DNA from: Undibacterium sp. Jales W-56
GTDB lineage: Bacteria > Pseudomonadota > Gammaproteobacteria > Burkholderiales > Burkholderiaceae_D
Direction: 5' to 3'
DNA length: 64,000 bases
Assembly (NCBI RefSeq): GCF_025548535.1
Contig: NZ_JAJLQW010000001.1
Span: 1,116,001 to 1,180,000 of the forward strand
This document shows, piece after piece, positions 16,861 to 28,053 of the stretch. Numbering within the stretch: the first letter of the stretch is position 1; every line of letters begins with the position of its first letter. The notes beneath the pieces are model-generated. The model was not told the origin of the DNA and did no database searches. It saw nothing but the letters and a program-made list of their open reading frames with translations. The translations under genes were made by a program, and so were the position numbers.

Positions 16861-18195
16861 ATGAAAACAATTAATATCCGCTCCCTTGATATGGACGCCC
16901 GCGGCGTTGGTCATCTTGAAAATGAAGATGGCAGTCCCGGTAAGGTGGTCTTTGTGGAGGGGGCTTTACCCGGCGAAGAAGTGGGTTTCCAAACCTTTAA
17001 AAAGAAAGCCAGTTGGGAAGCTGCCACCATGACGCAATTGGTGCGCGAATCTTCGCAGAGGGTGCAGCCTAAGTGCGCTTACTTCGGTCTATGTGGCGGC
17101 TGCTCTATGCAGCATCTGGATGCCAGCGCGCAGGTCGCCATGAAGCAGCGTGTGCTGGAAGATAATTTATGGCATCTCGGTAAGGTCAAAGCCGATACCA
17201 TGCTGCGTCCGATCTTCGGGCCGACCTGGGGTTATCGTTACCGCGCGCGTTTGTCGGTACGCAATGTGAAGAAAAAAGCTACAGTGCTGGTCGGTTTTCA
17301 TGAAAAAAAATCCCGTTACGTCGCCAATATGGAAACCTGCGAAATACTGCCGCCGCATGTCTCCGCCATGTTAATGCCGCTACGTGGCTTGGTCGCGAGT
17401 TTGTCCATCGTCGATGAATTGCCGCAAATTGAACTGGGAATTGGCGAGGGTGTGACTGCCATGGTGTTACGTATTTTGGCACCTCTGAGCGCAGAAGACG
17501 AGATGAAGCTGCGTGCATTTGCGGATCAATATGCAGTGCAGTGGTGGCTGCAAACCAAAGGTCCGGAGACCGCAACGCCGTTTTATCCTGAACAAAGCGA
17601 ATTGCATTACCTGCTGCCGGAGTTTGGCATCAAGATGCCGTTCAAGCCAACGGATTTTACCCAGGTCAATCACCATATCAACCGGGTGCTGGTCGAGCGC
17701 GCCTTGCGCATGCTCGACGCGCAGCCTGACGAACGGATTGCCGACTTGTTTTGCGGATTGGGTAACTTCACTTTGCCAATCGCCACGATGGCGAGAACAG
17801 TGGTCGGTATCGAGGGAAGTGATACCTTGACCGGGCGCGCGCAAGAAAACGCATTGGCCAACGGTTTGCAAGATTCGACTTCGTTCAGCACTCGAAATTT
17901 GTTTGACATTACGGCGCAAGATTTCATCGCTTTGGGGAAATTTGACCGGTTCCTGGTTGATCCGCCGCGCGATGGTGCGATGGCTGTGTGTCAGGCTTTA
18001 ATCGATCTGGGGGAACTGGCGCCGGAATTGAAGCCTAAACGCATTGTCTACGTATCCTGCAGTCCGTCCACTCTGGCGCGCGACGCCGGCATGTTGGTCG
18101 GGCAGGCGGGTTACCGGCTCAGTTTTGCGGGTGTCGTGAATATGTTCCCGCATACTTCGCATGTGGAATCGATGGCGGTTTTCGATTTGATGTAA
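16861..18195 (+). CDS. rlmD: 23S rRNA (uracil-C5)-methyltransferase RlmD
   Basis: Methylates U1939 of 23S rRNA (E. coli numbering) using SAM. A TRAM-like N-terminal domain (to about 65) is followed by the iron-sulphur motif '[16 protein letters not shown]'. The methyltransferase core contains '[14 protein letters not shown]', 'VDPPRDGA' and the catalytic-Cys segment '[13 protein letters not shown]'. I take the ATG at 16861 (444 residues); a TTG at 16852 would add three residues. RumA-type enzymes follow rpoS in several Burkholderiales. A terminator lies 115 bases downstream. Confidence 0.95.
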   Translation: MKTINIRSLDMDARGVGHLENEDGSPGKVVFVEGALPGEEVGFQTFKKKASWEAATMTQLVRESSQRVQPKCAYFGLCGGCSMQHLDASAQVAMKQRVLEDNLWHLGKVKADTMLRPIFGPTWGYRYRARLSVRNVKKKATVLVGFHEKKSRYVANMETCEILPPHVSAMLMPLRGLVASLSIVDELPQIELGIGEGVTAMVLRILAPLSAEDEMKLRAFADQYAVQWWLQTKGPETATPFYPEQSELHYLLPEFGIKMPFKPTDFTQVNHHINRVLVERALRMLDAQPDERIADLFCGLGNFTLPIATMARTVVGIEGSDTLTGRAQENALANGLQDSTSFSTRNLFDITAQDFIALGKFDRFLVDPPRDGAMAVCQALIDLGELAPELKPKRIVYVSCSPSTLARDAGMLVGQAGYRLSFAGVVNMFPHTSHVESMAVFDLM

Positions 18196-18561
18196 TTGGC
18201 GCATGATATACAATACTGGTAGGGGTATATTTTAAATGCCGCCGTTAAGTTGCGCGCCTAGATTGATTTTTAGGCATACTCCCTGATTTAGGTGAATGAG
18301 TTAGATAAATGAGCTGGTTGAAATCCAGCTCGTTTTTTTGCACTTGCCAGGTTTGCCAGGAATTTCCATGATTCCGGTGCGTTGCTGCCTGAGATCTTTT
18401 GCATGAAAGACTTGCAATTCATGGCAATAAAGAAAATAATTCTCGATGGTAATGGCTTTCATTGACAAATACCTAGCTACTGCTGTTTCGTGATAAAATC
18501 TAAGGTTAGATGAATTCTTGAAATTTTGTCTTAACCCTTTCATTTTATTGGAGTTTTTTAG
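18196..18561 (+). other. 366-base intergenic region rlmD-ndk
   Basis: It contains the rlmD terminator at 18311-18339 and, near 18491-18499, TGATAAAAT, which could serve as an extended -10 element for ndk. The TTGACA at 18462 is too far upstream (26 bases) to pair with it. I see no open frame or RNA gene here. Confidence 0.5.
18311..18339 (+). terminator. Rho-independent terminator after rlmD
   Basis: GAGCTGG (18311-18317) and CCAGCTC (18325-18331) form a perfect 7-base-pair stem with a 7-base loop, followed by GTTTTTTT. Confidence 0.9.
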
Positions 18562-18987
18562 ATGGCTATCGAACGTACATTGTCTATTATTAAGCCTGAC
18601 GCAGTTGCAAAAAATGTGATCGGTCAAATTGTCAGCCGCTTTGAAGTCGCTGGTTTGAAAGTAGTGGCTGCTCGCCTGACACAATTGTCACGTGCTGAAG
18701 CAGAAGGCTTCTACGCAGTTCATGCGGCTCGCCCGTTTTTCAAGGATCTGGTTGATTTCATGATCTCTGGTCCGGTTTTTGTGCAAGTGCTGGAAGGCGA
18801 AGGCGCGATTTTGAAAAATCGTGACCTGATGGGTGCAACTGATCCGAAGAAGGCAGAAAAAGGCACAATCCGCGCTGATTTCGCTGAGTCCATCGACGCA
18901 AATGCAGTGCACGGTTCTGACGCAGTTGAAACAGCTGCAGTTGAAATTGCTTATTTCTTCCCAGCTTTGAACGTGTACTCGCGTTAA
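18562..18987 (+). CDS. ndk: Nucleoside diphosphate kinase
   Basis: Transfers the gamma-phosphate of ATP to nucleoside diphosphates through a phospho-histidine. The 141 residues match family length. '[16 protein letters not shown]' is the conserved N-terminus, and '[20 protein letters not shown]' contains the catalytic His and the NDK signature. GGAG stands 9 bases before the ATG. It heads the ndk-rlmN-pilW-rodZ-ispG-hisS series typical of Beta- and Gammaproteobacteria. Confidence 0.98.
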   Translation: MAIERTLSIIKPDAVAKNVIGQIVSRFEVAGLKVVAARLTQLSRAEAEGFYAVHAARPFFKDLVDFMISGPVFVQVLEGEGAILKNRDLMGATDPKKAEKGTIRADFAESIDANAVHGSDAVETAAVEIAYFFPALNVYSR

Positions 18988-19004
18988 TCGTTTTATTGTA
19001 ATGT

Positions 19005-19038
19005 CGCCTTGCGTTTGCAGTGTTGCAGAAGCAAGGCG
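19005..19038 (+). other. Hairpin in the ndk-rlmN spacer
   Basis: CGCCTTGC (19005-19012) and GCAAGGCG (19031-19038) form a perfect 8-base-pair stem around an 18-base loop that itself contains two TGCAG repeats. It ends two bases before the GAAAG/AAGAAG ribosome binding site of rlmN. With no T-run after it, it is more likely an RNA-processing or translation-modulating structure than a terminator. Confidence 0.5.
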
Positions 19039-19047
19039 TGAAAGAAG

Positions 19048-20211
19048 ATGCATATGACGGCACTCACCAATTTGTTGGATCTGGATCCTGCGCAACTCGT
19101 CGCTTATTGCGGCGAGTTGGGTGAGAAGCCGTTTCGCGCCAAACAATTGCAGCGCTGGATACACCAGTTCGGCGCCAGCAATTTCGAAGAGATGAGCGAT
19201 CTCGCAAAATCTCTGAGAGAAAAATTATCAACGCGTGCCTTTATCGCCGCTCCCGCCATTATCAGCGACCATACATCCACTGATGGTACGCGTAAGTGGT
19301 TGCTGGATGTGGGACAAGGCAATGCGGTTGAAACTGTTTTTATCCCCGAAGAAAATCGCGGGACTCTATGTATTTCTACCCAGGCAGGCTGCGCGGTGAA
19401 TTGCCGTTTCTGCTCGACGGGTAAGCAGGGTTTTAATCGTAATTTAAGCGTGGGTGAAATTATTGGCCAGTTGTGGATGGCTGAATTTTTGCTGCGCGAA
19501 ACCAAGGGCATTCCGCCTGGCCCGAAAGGTGAACGTCAGATCACGAATGTCGTGATGATGGGCATGGGTGAGCCTTTGTTGAATTTTGAACCGACGGTAA
19601 CTGCATTGCGTCTGATGCTGGATGATAATGCTTATGGCTTGTCGCGTCGCCGTGTAACTTTGTCGACTAGCGGCGTGGTGCCGATGATCGATAAGTTGTC
19701 GCAAGAATGTGCGGTCGCTTTGGCAGTATCGCTGCATGCATCGAACGATGCGTTGCGCGATAGCCTGATTCCGCTGAATAAGAAGCATCCTTTGCAGGAG
19801 TTGATGGCGGCATGCAAGCGTTATCTTGAGTTTGCGCCGCGCGATTTCATCACGTTTGAATATTGCATGCTGGATGGTGTCAATGACACGGATCAGCATG
19901 CACGTGAATTGGTGCAGCTGGTAAAAAATGTGCCGTGCAAATTTAATTTGATTCCATTTAACCCGTTTCCTGAATCCGGTTTGAAGCGTTCGGCAAATCC
20001 ACGCATCAAGGCATTCGCTCAGGTATTGATGGATGCAGGGCTGGTGACGACCGTCCGTAAAACGCGTGGTGACGATATCGATGCGGCGTGCGGGCAGTTG
20101 GCAGGTGAAGTGCAGGACAGGACGCGTGTGCAGGAGCGCATGCAAAAAATGGCGGAATATCAAACCAAGTTCGGTAAAAATTTTGGCAAGATCGTGGAGA
20201 TCACTCAGTGA
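19048..20211 (+). CDS. rlmN: Dual-specificity rRNA/tRNA m2A methyltransferase RlmN (radical SAM)
   Basis: Methylates C2 of A2503 in 23S rRNA and A37 of some tRNAs by a radical-SAM ping-pong mechanism. The radical-SAM cluster motif '[15 protein letters not shown]' (CxxxCxxC), '[11 protein letters not shown]', '[13 protein letters not shown]' and '[13 protein letters not shown]' are present. The methyl-carrying Cys is in '[13 protein letters not shown]' near the C-terminus. It has 387 residues, as expected. I use the ATG at 19048 behind AAAGAAG; a second in-frame ATG lies two codons later. The stop overlaps the pilW GTG start. Confidence 0.97.
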   Translation: MHMTALTNLLDLDPAQLVAYCGELGEKPFRAKQLQRWIHQFGASNFEEMSDLAKSLREKLSTRAFIAAPAIISDHTSTDGTRKWLLDVGQGNAVETVFIPEENRGTLCISTQAGCAVNCRFCSTGKQGFNRNLSVGEIIGQLWMAEFLLRETKGIPPGPKGERQITNVVMMGMGEPLLNFEPTVTALRLMLDDNAYGLSRRRVTLSTSGVVPMIDKLSQECAVALAVSLHASNDALRDSLIPLNKKHPLQELMAACKRYLEFAPRDFITFEYCMLDGVNDTDQHARELVQLVKNVPCKFNLIPFNPFPESGLKRSANPRIKAFAQVLMDAGLVTTVRKTRGDDIDAACGQLAGEVQDRTRVQERMQKMAEYQTKFGKNFGKIVEITQ

Positions 20212-21008
20212 AAATTGTTGGCTTGCACTACCGTGTTTTATCTGGCGTTTTGTTAGCGCTGATTTTGTCCGCATGTGCAAGCAAAAAGCTTGAGGGGTCT
20301 CAGCAGGAATCGACGCCTACTGTAGAAAAAGCTGAATTGCAAAAGCGCGCTGCGATTCGCATGCAACTCGCGATTGGCTACTACCAGCAAGGCCAACAAA
20401 AAGTCGCGCTGGACGAGATCCGCCAGGCGTTGTTGGTAGAGCCTGATCTGGTTGACGCTTATAGTGTCCGAGCCTTGATTTTCATGGATATGGGCGAAAA
20501 GCAATTGGCGGAAGATAATTTTCAGCATGCCCTGAAGCTGGCGCCAAATAACTCGGATATTGCGAATAACTACGGTTGGTTTTTGTGTAATAACGGACAT
20601 GAGAAACAGGCGATGCCGTATTTTGAGAGAGCCATCAAGGATTCTAGCTATCCGACGCCGGCCAAAGCACTCAATAACGCAGGCGTGTGCAGCTTGCGAT
20701 TGAAGGATCTGGCTGCTGCTGAAAAATATTTCCTGATGGGTTTTCGCGAGGATCCGGCCAGTTTGACGATCAACGCCAATTTGTCGAAGGTGTATTACGA
20801 TAGAGGCGAATACGAGAAGGCGAAGTTTTATGTCAATCGCGTTCTGAAGGACGAGGTTTACGCGGCCGATGTACTCTGGCTTGCGATTAAAGTAGAAAAT
20901 AAACTTGGTGACCAGTCGGCAGTTAGCGGCCTGGCGACGCAATTGCGTCGACGTCATCCGAACTCCAAAGAATATCTACTATTTCAGCGCGGGGCTTTTG
21001 ATGAGTGA
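20208..21008 (+). CDS. pilW: Type IV pilus biogenesis/stability lipoprotein PilW (PilF), TPR
   Basis: Outer-membrane lipoprotein pilotin needed for PilQ secretin assembly. The GTG start at 20208 overlaps the rlmN stop. The signal ends in lipobox 'LSAC' (about residue 22). About six tetratricopeptide repeats follow ('[20 protein letters not shown]', '[19 protein letters not shown]', '[20 protein letters not shown]', '[20 protein letters not shown]'). Length is 266 residues. The rlmN-pilW/pilF-rodZ order is conserved, which supports the name over a generic TPR protein. Confidence 0.92.
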   Translation: MKIVGLHYRVLSGVLLALILSACASKKLEGSQQESTPTVEKAELQKRAAIRMQLAIGYYQQGQQKVALDEIRQALLVEPDLVDAYSVRALIFMDMGEKQLAEDNFQHALKLAPNNSDIANNYGWFLCNNGHEKQAMPYFERAIKDSSYPTPAKALNNAGVCSLRLKDLAAAEKYFLMGFREDPASLTINANLSKVYYDRGEYEKAKFYVNRVLKDEVYAADVLWLAIKVENKLGDQSAVSGLATQLRRRHPNSKEYLLFQRGAFDE

Positions 21009-22047
21009 TGCAGGTATGAATTTGTCAGTGGAGCAATTGAATACCTCTGCGATTACCGAAAATTCCGAGCCAAAAAATAGCTATGTCCCGCAAACTGCAG
21101 GCGCTATGCTGGCTGCAGCAAGACTGCAAAAAGAGTGGACTGTCCAGCAGGTGGCCGATCAATTGAAATTGTCCGGCCGGCAGATCATTGCTTTGGAAGC
21201 GAATCAGTTCGAGGCCCTGCCAAAAATGGTTATCGTGCGTGGCTTTATCCGCTCATACGCCAAATTGCTCAAGATTGACGTCGAGCCGATTCTCGCTAAA
21301 TTGCCGCAAGAATCGACTGCGATGGCGGATGTGCCTCATTTGCGCCCCGCATTGACGACACCTTTCCTTGAGTCGAAATTGCCTCTCATGGGACGCCAGG
21401 ATCCTACCAATAGCAAATACATTTGGGGTGCCATCATGCTGGCGATATTGGCGGCAGGATTTTTTGCCGTGCAAAAACTCGAACACACGGGATGGATACA
21501 AAAATTTCTGGCTCATCAAGTCGCATCAACACCTGAGCAAACTGCCTCAAATGTTGTCGAGTCAGCAGAAATAGTGCCAGCGTTGCCAGTTTCGCCAGTT
21601 CAGGTTGCATCTGACAAAAAGATGGAGCCAGTTGTCAACCCGATGCAGAAAGAGGTGGCAATCGCAAAGCAAACTCCTGAGCTTACCTCGGGGGCTGCGC
21701 AAACAATCCCGCAAACTGTTGCGCAAGCGACGCCTTTAGTGTCATCTGTCGCCAGTCAAGTTACTTCACCTGCGCCGACGGTAAGTAATCCTGCAGCGCT
21801 TGAGCAGTCAGCGAATCTGATGAAATTTAAATTCCGTCAGGATTCATGGATACAGATCAAACGTGAAAATGGCAGTGTCGTGACATCGCATCTTGCAAAA
21901 GCGGGCACCGAAGAGAGCTTCGACGTGAAAGAAGCTTTGCAAATCAAAATCGGTAATGCTGCCGGTGTTGACGGCACATTGCGCGGCGTATCTTTGAATA
22001 TTGCTGCGACTAAAGAAAGCAATGTCATTAATTTGAATGTGAAGTAA
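21001..22047 (+). CDS. rodZ: Cytoskeleton protein RodZ
   Basis: Bitopic membrane protein that links MreB to the elongasome and sets rod shape. The N-terminal Xre-type helix-turn-helix (about 30-100: '[20 protein letters not shown]', '[15 protein letters not shown]', '[14 protein letters not shown]') precedes one membrane helix (about 140-158, '[17 protein letters not shown]'), a Pro/Gln/Val-rich periplasmic linker, and the C-terminal DUF4115 domain ('[20 protein letters not shown]'). I start at the ATG at 21001, which overlaps the pilW end by 8 bases. The open frame extends upstream inside pilW. Length is 348 residues. Confidence 0.93.
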   Translation: MSDAGMNLSVEQLNTSAITENSEPKNSYVPQTAGAMLAAARLQKEWTVQQVADQLKLSGRQIIALEANQFEALPKMVIVRGFIRSYAKLLKIDVEPILAKLPQESTAMADVPHLRPALTTPFLESKLPLMGRQDPTNSKYIWGAIMLAILAAGFFAVQKLEHTGWIQKFLAHQVASTPEQTASNVVESAEIVPALPVSPVQVASDKKMEPVVNPMQKEVAIAKQTPELTSGAAQTIPQTVAQATPLVSSVASQVTSPAPTVSNPAALEQSANLMKFKFRQDSWIQIKRENGSVVTSHLAKAGTEESFDVKEALQIKIGNAAGVDGTLRGVSLNIAATKESNVINLNVK

Positions 22048-22052
22048 ACAGT

Positions 22053-23321
22053 ATGACAGTCTCTTTTTCTGGAATTTCATCCGGCCCTTTGTCCCGCCGT
22101 GCCAGCCGTGCGGCAAAAATTGTATATGGTGCACGCGAAATCACGATAGGCGGTTCCGCACCTGTCGTGGTGCAGTCAATGACTAACACCGATACTGCTG
22201 ATGTAATTGCGACAGCGATTCAAGTCAAAGAACTTGCAAGAGCCGGTTCGGAACTGGTCAGGATTACCGTGAATAATCCGGAAGCGGCGGCAGCTGTACC
22301 GGCGATACGAGCGCAATTGGATAAGATGGAAATCGATGTGCCATTGGTCGGTGATTTTCATTACAACGGCCATACCCTGCTCAAAGATTTTCCTGACTGT
22401 GCCAGAGCCTTATCCAAATACCGGATTAATCCAGGCAATGTCGGGCAGGGCGCCAAGCGCGATACCCAATTTGCACAAATGATAGAAATGGCGTGTTTCT
22501 ATGACAAGCCAGTTCGTATCGGCGTGAATTGGGGTAGCCTGGATCAGGCACTGCTTGCTCGCATCATGGATGAAAATGCGCTGCGGGCAGAACCCTGGAG
22601 TGCGCAAACCGTGATGTATGAGGCATTGATTACTTCGGCCATCGAGAACGCGCAGCGCGCTGAAGAATTGGGTTTGGCGGGCGACAAAATTATTTTGTCC
22701 TGCAAAGTATCCGGCGTACAGGATCTTGTCGCGGTCTATCGCGAGTTAGCCAAACGCTGCGATTATCCGCTGCATCTCGGTTTGACCGAGGCGGGAATGG
22801 GGAGTAAGGGCATCGTCGCCTCGACCGCTGCCTTGGCTGTACTGATGCAAGAAGGCATCGGCGATACGATACGGATTTCTCTCACGCCTGAGCCAGGTGG
22901 TGACCGCTGTAAAGAAGTGATTGTCGGGCAGGAAATTTTGCAAACGATGGGGTTGCGCAAATTCACGCCTATGGTGATTGCATGTCCAGGCTGTGGTCGC
23001 ACTACATCGACCGTTTTTCAAGAGCTGGCCGATAGCATACAAACATTTTTGCGCGATCAGATGCCAGTCTGGAAAAAACAATATCCAGGCGTTGAGAACA
23101 TGAACGTTGCCGTCATGGGATGTATCGTCAATGGTCCTGGCGAGTCCAAGCACGCGAATATCGGCATCAGCTTGCCCGGCACTGGCGAATCGCCTGCAGC
23201 GCCGGTGTTTATCGACGGTGCCAAAGCGATGACCTTACGTGGCGAGCGGATTTCAGAAGAATTTCAGGCGATTGTGCTGGATTACGTGAAGAGTAATTAC
23301 ACGCCCAAGGCTGTGCTTTAA
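22053..23321 (+). CDS. ispG: 4-hydroxy-3-methylbut-2-enyl diphosphate synthase IspG
   Basis: Iron-sulphur enzyme of the MEP isoprenoid pathway that converts methylerythritol cyclodiphosphate to HMBPP. TIM-barrel motifs '[18 protein letters not shown]', '[12 protein letters not shown]' and '[15 protein letters not shown]' are followed by the 4Fe-4S domain with '[18 protein letters not shown]' and '[18 protein letters not shown]'. At 422 residues it is longer than the E. coli enzyme (372), as usual in Betaproteobacteria. It begins 5 bases after rodZ. Confidence 0.97.
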   Translation: MTVSFSGISSGPLSRRASRAAKIVYGAREITIGGSAPVVVQSMTNTDTADVIATAIQVKELARAGSELVRITVNNPEAAAAVPAIRAQLDKMEIDVPLVGDFHYNGHTLLKDFPDCARALSKYRINPGNVGQGAKRDTQFAQMIEMACFYDKPVRIGVNWGSLDQALLARIMDENALRAEPWSAQTVMYEALITSAIENAQRAEELGLAGDKIILSCKVSGVQDLVAVYRELAKRCDYPLHLGLTEAGMGSKGIVASTAALAVLMQEGIGDTIRISLTPEPGGDRCKEVIVGQEILQTMGLRKFTPMVIACPGCGRTTSTVFQELADSIQTFLRDQMPVWKKQYPGVENMNVAVMGCIVNGPGESKHANIGISLPGTGESPAAPVFIDGAKAMTLRGERISEEFQAIVLDYVKSNYTPKAVL

Positions 23322-23344
23322 AAATATTAATTAGGCAATGAAGA

Positions 23345-24706
23345 ATGTCAGAGAATAAAAAACTGGAAAAAATTGTTGGCGTAAAAGGGATGAATGATCT
23401 CTTGCCAACGGATGCGCCATTATGGGAATTGTTTGAAAACACGGTGCAGTCGGTCTTGAAAAGTTACGGCTTCCAGCAAATACGTACGCCTATCGTCGAA
23501 CCAACCGCCTTGTTCGCGCGCGGACTTGGCGAGGTCACGGATATCGTTGAAAAAGAAATGTATTCGTTCGAAGATGCGATGAACGGCGATAAGCTGACCC
23601 TGCGTCCCGAGAATACGGCCGGTGTGGTGCGTGCCGCGTTAGAGCATAACCTGACTTACGAAGGACCTAAGCGTCTTTGGTATAACGGCCCGATGTTCCG
23701 TCATGAAAAACCGCAACGCGGACGCTATCGTCAATTTCACCAGGTCGGTGCCGAGGCCTTGGGTTTCAGTGGCCCAGATATCGATGCCGAGCTGATCATG
23801 ATGTGCCAACGCCTCTGGGATGATCTCGGCTTGCAAAATGTACGCCTTGAACTTAATTCCATTGGCGATGCCCAGGAGCGTAATCTTCATCGTACGGCTC
23901 TGATCGCCTATTTCGAACAAAACAGAGAATTGCTGGATGCCGAGGCACTGCGTCGCCTGCACAGTAATCCTCTGCGTATTCTCGATACCAAGAACCCGGC
24001 GATGCAAGTGATGGTAAATGCGGCGCCCAAATTGCTTGATTATCTTGGTGCCGAATCCCTGGCGCATTTTGAAGGCGTGCAAAAAATATTGCGCGATAAC
24101 AGTATTCCTTTCACGATTAATACCCGTTTAGTGCGTGGTATGGATTATTACAATCGTACGGTTTTTGAGTGGGTTACCGATCAGCTCGGATCGCAGGGTA
24201 CCGTTTGTGCCGGAGGTCGATACGATTCTTTATTCAGTATTTTTGGCGGCAAGCCCACACCCGCATGCGGCTTTGCGATGGGTATTGAGCGTCTGCTGGA
24301 ACTGATGAAAGAATCCGGCGAAACCCACGCGCCGGCACAATGCGATGTTTATCTCGTGCATCAAGGTGCTGCTGCACAGGCGCAATCTTTTGTTTTGGGA
24401 GAGCGTTTGCGCGATGCAGGCCTGGATGTTGTGTTACATTGCGCAACGGCGAGCGGAGTGGGCAGTTTTAAATCGCAAATGAAGAAAGCCGACGGCAGCG
24501 GTGCTGCTTACGCCGTCATCATCGGTGAAGATGAGGCGCTAGCGCACACGGTCATCGTGAAGGCGATGCGCGCTGACGATATGGAAAATAATCAGGTCAG
24601 TGTGCCGTTTGACACGGCAGTTGATTATTTGGTTGATCAAATTACCGGTGCCGGCGAGGCAGATCATTGCTGCGACGACCCGACACATATTCACATTCAT
24701 CACTAG
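23345..24706 (+). CDS. hisS: Histidyl-tRNA synthetase with His/Cys-rich C-terminal tail
   Basis: Class II aminoacyl-tRNA synthetase charging tRNA-His. Motif 1 ('[14 protein letters not shown]'), motif 2 ('[17 protein letters not shown]'), the HisA box ('[16 protein letters not shown]') and motif 3 ('[13 protein letters not shown]') are intact. The anticodon-binding domain follows. At 453 residues it is about 30 longer than E. coli HisS (424). The last 12 residues are '[12 protein letters not shown]', a potential metal-binding tail not needed for catalysis. The spacer to ispG is 23 bases, and hisZ, a HisS paralogue, lies 7 kb downstream. Confidence 0.97.
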   Translation: MSENKKLEKIVGVKGMNDLLPTDAPLWELFENTVQSVLKSYGFQQIRTPIVEPTALFARGLGEVTDIVEKEMYSFEDAMNGDKLTLRPENTAGVVRAALEHNLTYEGPKRLWYNGPMFRHEKPQRGRYRQFHQVGAEALGFSGPDIDAELIMMCQRLWDDLGLQNVRLELNSIGDAQERNLHRTALIAYFEQNRELLDAEALRRLHSNPLRILDTKNPAMQVMVNAAPKLLDYLGAESLAHFEGVQKILRDNSIPFTINTRLVRGMDYYNRTVFEWVTDQLGSQGTVCAGGRYDSLFSIFGGKPTPACGFAMGIERLLELMKESGETHAPAQCDVYLVHQGAAAQAQSFVLGERLRDAGLDVVLHCATASGVGSFKSQMKKADGSGAAYAVIIGEDEALAHTVIVKAMRADDMENNQVSVPFDTAVDYLVDQITGAGEADHCCDDPTHIHIHH

Positions 24707-24717
24707 ACTTAGATAAC

Positions 24718-25401
24718 ATGGCATACGATCTCGAAGAACAAGAGCAATTAGACACGCTCAAAGCATGGTGGAAACAATACGGTAACCTGGTTACCTGGTC
24801 GCTGGTGATTGCCTTATCTGCCTATGCAGCATGGACAGGATGGACAAGTTATCAGCGCAATCAATCCAATCAGGCCTCGCAGTTGTACGATGAAATGCAA
24901 AAAGCAGTTCAGGCCAAAGATAACGCCAAGGTGCAACGTGCAGCGAATGACCTGATCGACAAATTTGGTAAAACACCTTACGCAGCAATGTCTGCATTGA
25001 CTGCGGCGAAAAGTGCTTTCGATGCAAATGATGCTAAATCGGCTAAGGCACAGTTGCGCTGGGTGGTTGAGCATAGTAGCGTCGATGAATACAAAAGTAT
25101 CGCCAGGATTCGGCTGGCCGGCCTGGCATTGGATGAAAAAGCCTACGATGAAGGCTTATCGCTTTTGTCAGGTGACTTTCCTGCAGAATTCGCCGGAGAT
25201 GTAGCGGACAGAAAAGGTGATATCTATCTGGCGCAAAATAAAACGGCAGAGGCGCGTGCTGCGTTTCAAACAGCATTGGACAAACTCAAAGAAAAAAATC
25301 CTGGTCGTCAGCTGATTCAATTGAAGCTTGATGCTCTTGGTGGTACAGAAGCGAAAGTGGCTGGCAATAGTAGTGCCGCAAGCAATTCCACAAGCAAATA
25401 A
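24718..25401 (+). CDS. YfgM family membrane-anchored TPR protein (ancillary SecYEG translocon subunit)
   Basis: Single-pass inner-membrane protein with a periplasmic tetratricopeptide domain, related to E. coli YfgM, which binds SecYEG and PpiD. The N-terminus 'MAYDLEEQEQLDTLKAWWKQ' is highly characteristic, followed by one membrane helix (about 24-41) and TPR-like helices to the C-terminus, with a Ser/Asn-rich end. I choose the ATG at 24718 (227 residues), 11 bases after the hisS stop. The open frame extends upstream into hisS. The hisS-yfgM-bamB-der order matches enterobacteria. Confidence 0.92.
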   Translation: MAYDLEEQEQLDTLKAWWKQYGNLVTWSLVIALSAYAAWTGWTSYQRNQSNQASQLYDEMQKAVQAKDNAKVQRAANDLIDKFGKTPYAAMSALTAAKSAFDANDAKSAKAQLRWVVEHSSVDEYKSIARIRLAGLALDEKAYDEGLSLLSGDFPAEFAGDVADRKGDIYLAQNKTAEARAAFQTALDKLKEKNPGRQLIQLKLDALGGTEAKVAGNSSAASNSTSK

Positions 25402-25413
25402 TAGGAGTAGTTC

Positions 25414-26562
25414 ATGCGTTTTTCTGGCAAATTGCTGGCTTCATTGACTTTGTTCGCACTGGCGGGTTGTTCTTCGCTGAATCCATTTTCGAGCAAGACA
25501 GAAACAAAAAATATTCCAGCTGTATTGCAAGATTTTAAAGCCAGCATGGCAGTAAAAACCTTGTGGTCCAGTTCGGTTGGCGCTGCCGGAAACAATGTCT
25601 TTACCCCGGTTCAGGTTGGCTCTGATATCTATGCGGCCGCTGCTGACGGCTCTGTCGTTAAACTGGAGAGCGCGACAGGGCGCCCGGTATGGCGTATCAA
25701 TGCCGGTACAGGCTTAACTGCAGGTGTCGGCGCAAGTGCCACGACGGTAGCCGTCGCCGGGAAAAAAGGCCTGCTTTTTGCCTATGATACAAACGGAAAT
25801 TTGCGCTGGAAAGTACAGGCATCAAGTGAAGTGCTGGCCTCACCTGCAGTGGCGAAAGATGTGGTAGTCGTCAGAAGTATTGATAATAAAATCGCTGCCT
25901 ACGATATCGAAACTGGTGTAAAGAAATGGTCTGTCGAGCGGCCATTGCCCATTTTAACTCTACGTATTATTCCGGGAATCGCCATTGCTGAACCCGCGGC
26001 GATTGTTGCTTTACCCGGCGGGAAATTAGCTTCCTTTTCGTTGAATAACGGAGGCTTGCGCTGGGAGGTCGCTGCCGCAGATCCCAAGGGCGCAACCGAG
26101 CTGGAGCGTATCGTTGATGTGTCCGGTACGCCAGTCATAGCGGGTGCAGACGTTTGTGTTGTTGCCTATCAGGGACGCGTGGGTTGCTATGATGTTGCAA
26201 CAGGCGCTTCACGCTGGGCAAAAAACTTATCCAGCGAAGTCGGTGTCAGTGTCGATGAGCGATTTGTCTTTGCCGCAGATAATGCCGGTGCAATTTCTGC
26301 TTATGCACGGGCAACCGGAACAAGTGCTTGGCGCAATGATAAATTGGCGTATCGCCGTTTATCGGCACCGGTTTCTTTTGGTCGATCCGTCGCTGTCGGT
26401 GACGGTTCTGGCTTTGTCCATTTTCTCTCAAGAGAAGATGGTTCTTTTATCGGTCGTATTAATACCGATGGCAGTCCTATTCTTGCAGCGCCGATTGTCG
26501 CTGGCTCGAATCTGATTGTTCAAACCAAATCTGGGGCAGTGGTTGCGTTGGCAACCGAGTAA
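25414..26562 (+). CDS. bamB: Outer membrane assembly lipoprotein BamB
   Basis: Beta-propeller lipoprotein of the BAM complex that helps BamA insert outer-membrane proteins. It has signal peptide and lipobox 'LAGC' (about Cys19), then eight PQQ/WD-like blades with recurring '[10 protein letters not shown]', '[19 protein letters not shown]', '[10 protein letters not shown]', '[12 protein letters not shown]' and '[10 protein letters not shown]' strands. Length is 382 residues (E. coli 392). GGAG stands 8 bases before the ATG, and it is 12 bases after yfgM. Confidence 0.96.
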   Translation: MRFSGKLLASLTLFALAGCSSLNPFSSKTETKNIPAVLQDFKASMAVKTLWSSSVGAAGNNVFTPVQVGSDIYAAAADGSVVKLESATGRPVWRINAGTGLTAGVGASATTVAVAGKKGLLFAYDTNGNLRWKVQASSEVLASPAVAKDVVVVRSIDNKIAAYDIETGVKKWSVERPLPILTLRIIPGIAIAEPAAIVALPGGKLASFSLNNGGLRWEVAAADPKGATELERIVDVSGTPVIAGADVCVVAYQGRVGCYDVATGASRWAKNLSSEVGVSVDERFVFAADNAGAISAYARATGTSAWRNDKLAYRRLSAPVSFGRSVAVGDGSGFVHFLSREDGSFIGRINTDGSPILAAPIVAGSNLIVQTKSGAVVALATE

Positions 26563-26570
26563 TACTAAAA

Positions 26571-27914
26571 ATGAAGCCGGTTATTGCACTTATAGGCCGA
26601 CCTAACGTCGGCAAATCCACGCTGTTCAATCGGCTTACACGTTCTCGCGATGCATTGGTAGCAGACTTGCCTGGCTTAACCAGAGACCGGCATTATGGCG
26701 AAGGTCGTATGGGTGAGCGTCCATTTTTGGTGATAGATACGGGTGGTTTTGAACCAGTCGCCAAAGAAGGCATCATGCATGAGATGGCGAAGCAGACGAA
26801 ACAAGCTGTCGCTGAAGCCGATGTCGTTATTTTTATCGTTGATGGCCGTCAGGGATTGACGCCGCATGATAAAACCATTACTGATTTTTTGCGCAAGTCC
26901 GGCCGCTCCGTCATGTTGGTCGTCAACAAGGCCGAGGGCATGAAGTACAGCTCGGTCACTGCCGATTTCTATGAGCTTGGACTTGGCGATCCTTACGTCA
27001 TTTCAGCGGCGCATGGCGATGGTGTACTCGATCTCGTCGATGAATCTTTGGATATCGCTTTTGCGCAGCGTCCGCCAGAGCCGGAAGAGCCGGACGATGC
27101 CGTCAGAGGGATTAAGATTGCGATTGTTGGTCGCCCGAACGTCGGCAAATCAACCCTGGTCAACACCTTGCTGGGCGAAGACCGTGTCATTGCATTTGAC
27201 ATGCCGGGTACTACCCGCGACTCAATTGAAATTCCTTTTGAACGCGACGGTAAACATTACACGTTGATTGATACGGCAGGTATTCGTCGTCGCGGTAAAG
27301 TGTTTGAGGCGATAGAGAAATTTTCTGTGGTCAAAACCTTGCAGTCGGTTTCCGAGGCGAATGTCGTTTTGTTGTTACTCGATGCGCAGCAAGATATCTC
27401 GGAACAGGATGCGCATATTGCCGGATTTATCCTTGAATCCGGGCGCGCATTGGTGATTGGCGTGAACAAATGGGATGGTTTGCAAAGTGATAGACGTGAC
27501 GAGATCAAATTGGATATTGAGCGTAAGCTGAATTTCCTGACTTTTGCGAAATTTCACTTCATCTCCGCGTTGAAATCGACAGGTATTGCGCCTTTGATGA
27601 AGTCGATTGATGCAGCCTATGCAGCGGCAATGGCGAATTTATCGACCCCAAAACTCACGCGCGCTTTGATTGAGGCAGTTGAGCATCAGCAGCCGAAACG
27701 TAAGGGATCGATTCGTCCGAAGCTGCGTTATGCGCATCAAGGCGGTCAGAACCCGCCTATTATTGTGATTCATGGCAATGCCCTAGATTCAATTGGCGAC
27801 GTATATAAACGTTATTTGGAAAAACATTTTCGCGAAACCTTTTCTCTGACCGGGACGCCACTGCGAATAGAAATGCGTTCAGGGAAAAACCCGTTCTCAA
27901 AATCCGAAAAATAA
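26571..27914 (+). CDS. der: GTPase Der (EngA)
   Basis: Double-GTPase ribosome assembly factor for the 50S subunit. Two G domains are visible: G1 motifs '[14 protein letters not shown]' (residue 8) and '[15 protein letters not shown]' (about 187), G3 'DTGGF' and '[10 protein letters not shown]', G4 'NKAEG' and 'NKWDG'. The C-terminal KH-like domain ('[20 protein letters not shown]') completes the 447 residues. It starts 8 bases after bamB. Confidence 0.98.
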   Translation: MKPVIALIGRPNVGKSTLFNRLTRSRDALVADLPGLTRDRHYGEGRMGERPFLVIDTGGFEPVAKEGIMHEMAKQTKQAVAEADVVIFIVDGRQGLTPHDKTITDFLRKSGRSVMLVVNKAEGMKYSSVTADFYELGLGDPYVISAAHGDGVLDLVDESLDIAFAQRPPEPEEPDDAVRGIKIAIVGRPNVGKSTLVNTLLGEDRVIAFDMPGTTRDSIEIPFERDGKHYTLIDTAGIRRRGKVFEAIEKFSVVKTLQSVSEANVVLLLLDAQQDISEQDAHIAGFILESGRALVIGVNKWDGLQSDRRDEIKLDIERKLNFLTFAKFHFISALKSTGIAPLMKSIDAAYAAAMANLSTPKLTRALIEAVEHQQPKRKGSIRPKLRYAHQGGQNPPIIVIHGNALDSIGDVYKRYLEKHFRETFSLTGTPLRIEMRSGKNPFSKSEK

Positions 27915-27924
27915 AATTCGCCGG

Positions 27925-27952
27925 GATGCTGCGAGTTGCATGATGCAGCATC
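27925..27952 (+). other. Hairpin between der and hfq
   Basis: GATGCTGC (27925-27932) and GCAGCATC (27945-27952) form a perfect 8-base-pair stem with a 12-base loop, 10 bases after the der stop. No T-run follows, so partial termination or RNA processing before hfq is possible. hfq probably also has its own promoter in the remaining 100 bases. Confidence 0.45.
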
Positions 27953-28053
27953 TTCGAAAATAGATTACAGTTACAAGGTAATCAACTATTGGGACTCTTG
28001 AACTTTTGCAATGTGTCCCCAACTCCTGATCACAACAACATATTGGAGCTGTT

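Noticed and set aside
18462..18499. TTGACA and TAAAAT as a canonical ndk promoter
   Set aside because: The spacing is 26 bases. Only an extended -10 reading is possible, so it is mentioned only in the gap entry.
19444..20280. 278-codon minus-strand frame over rlmN
   Set aside because: The rlmN motifs on the plus strand are complete. The antisense frame has a basic, low-information composition rich in His and Gln.
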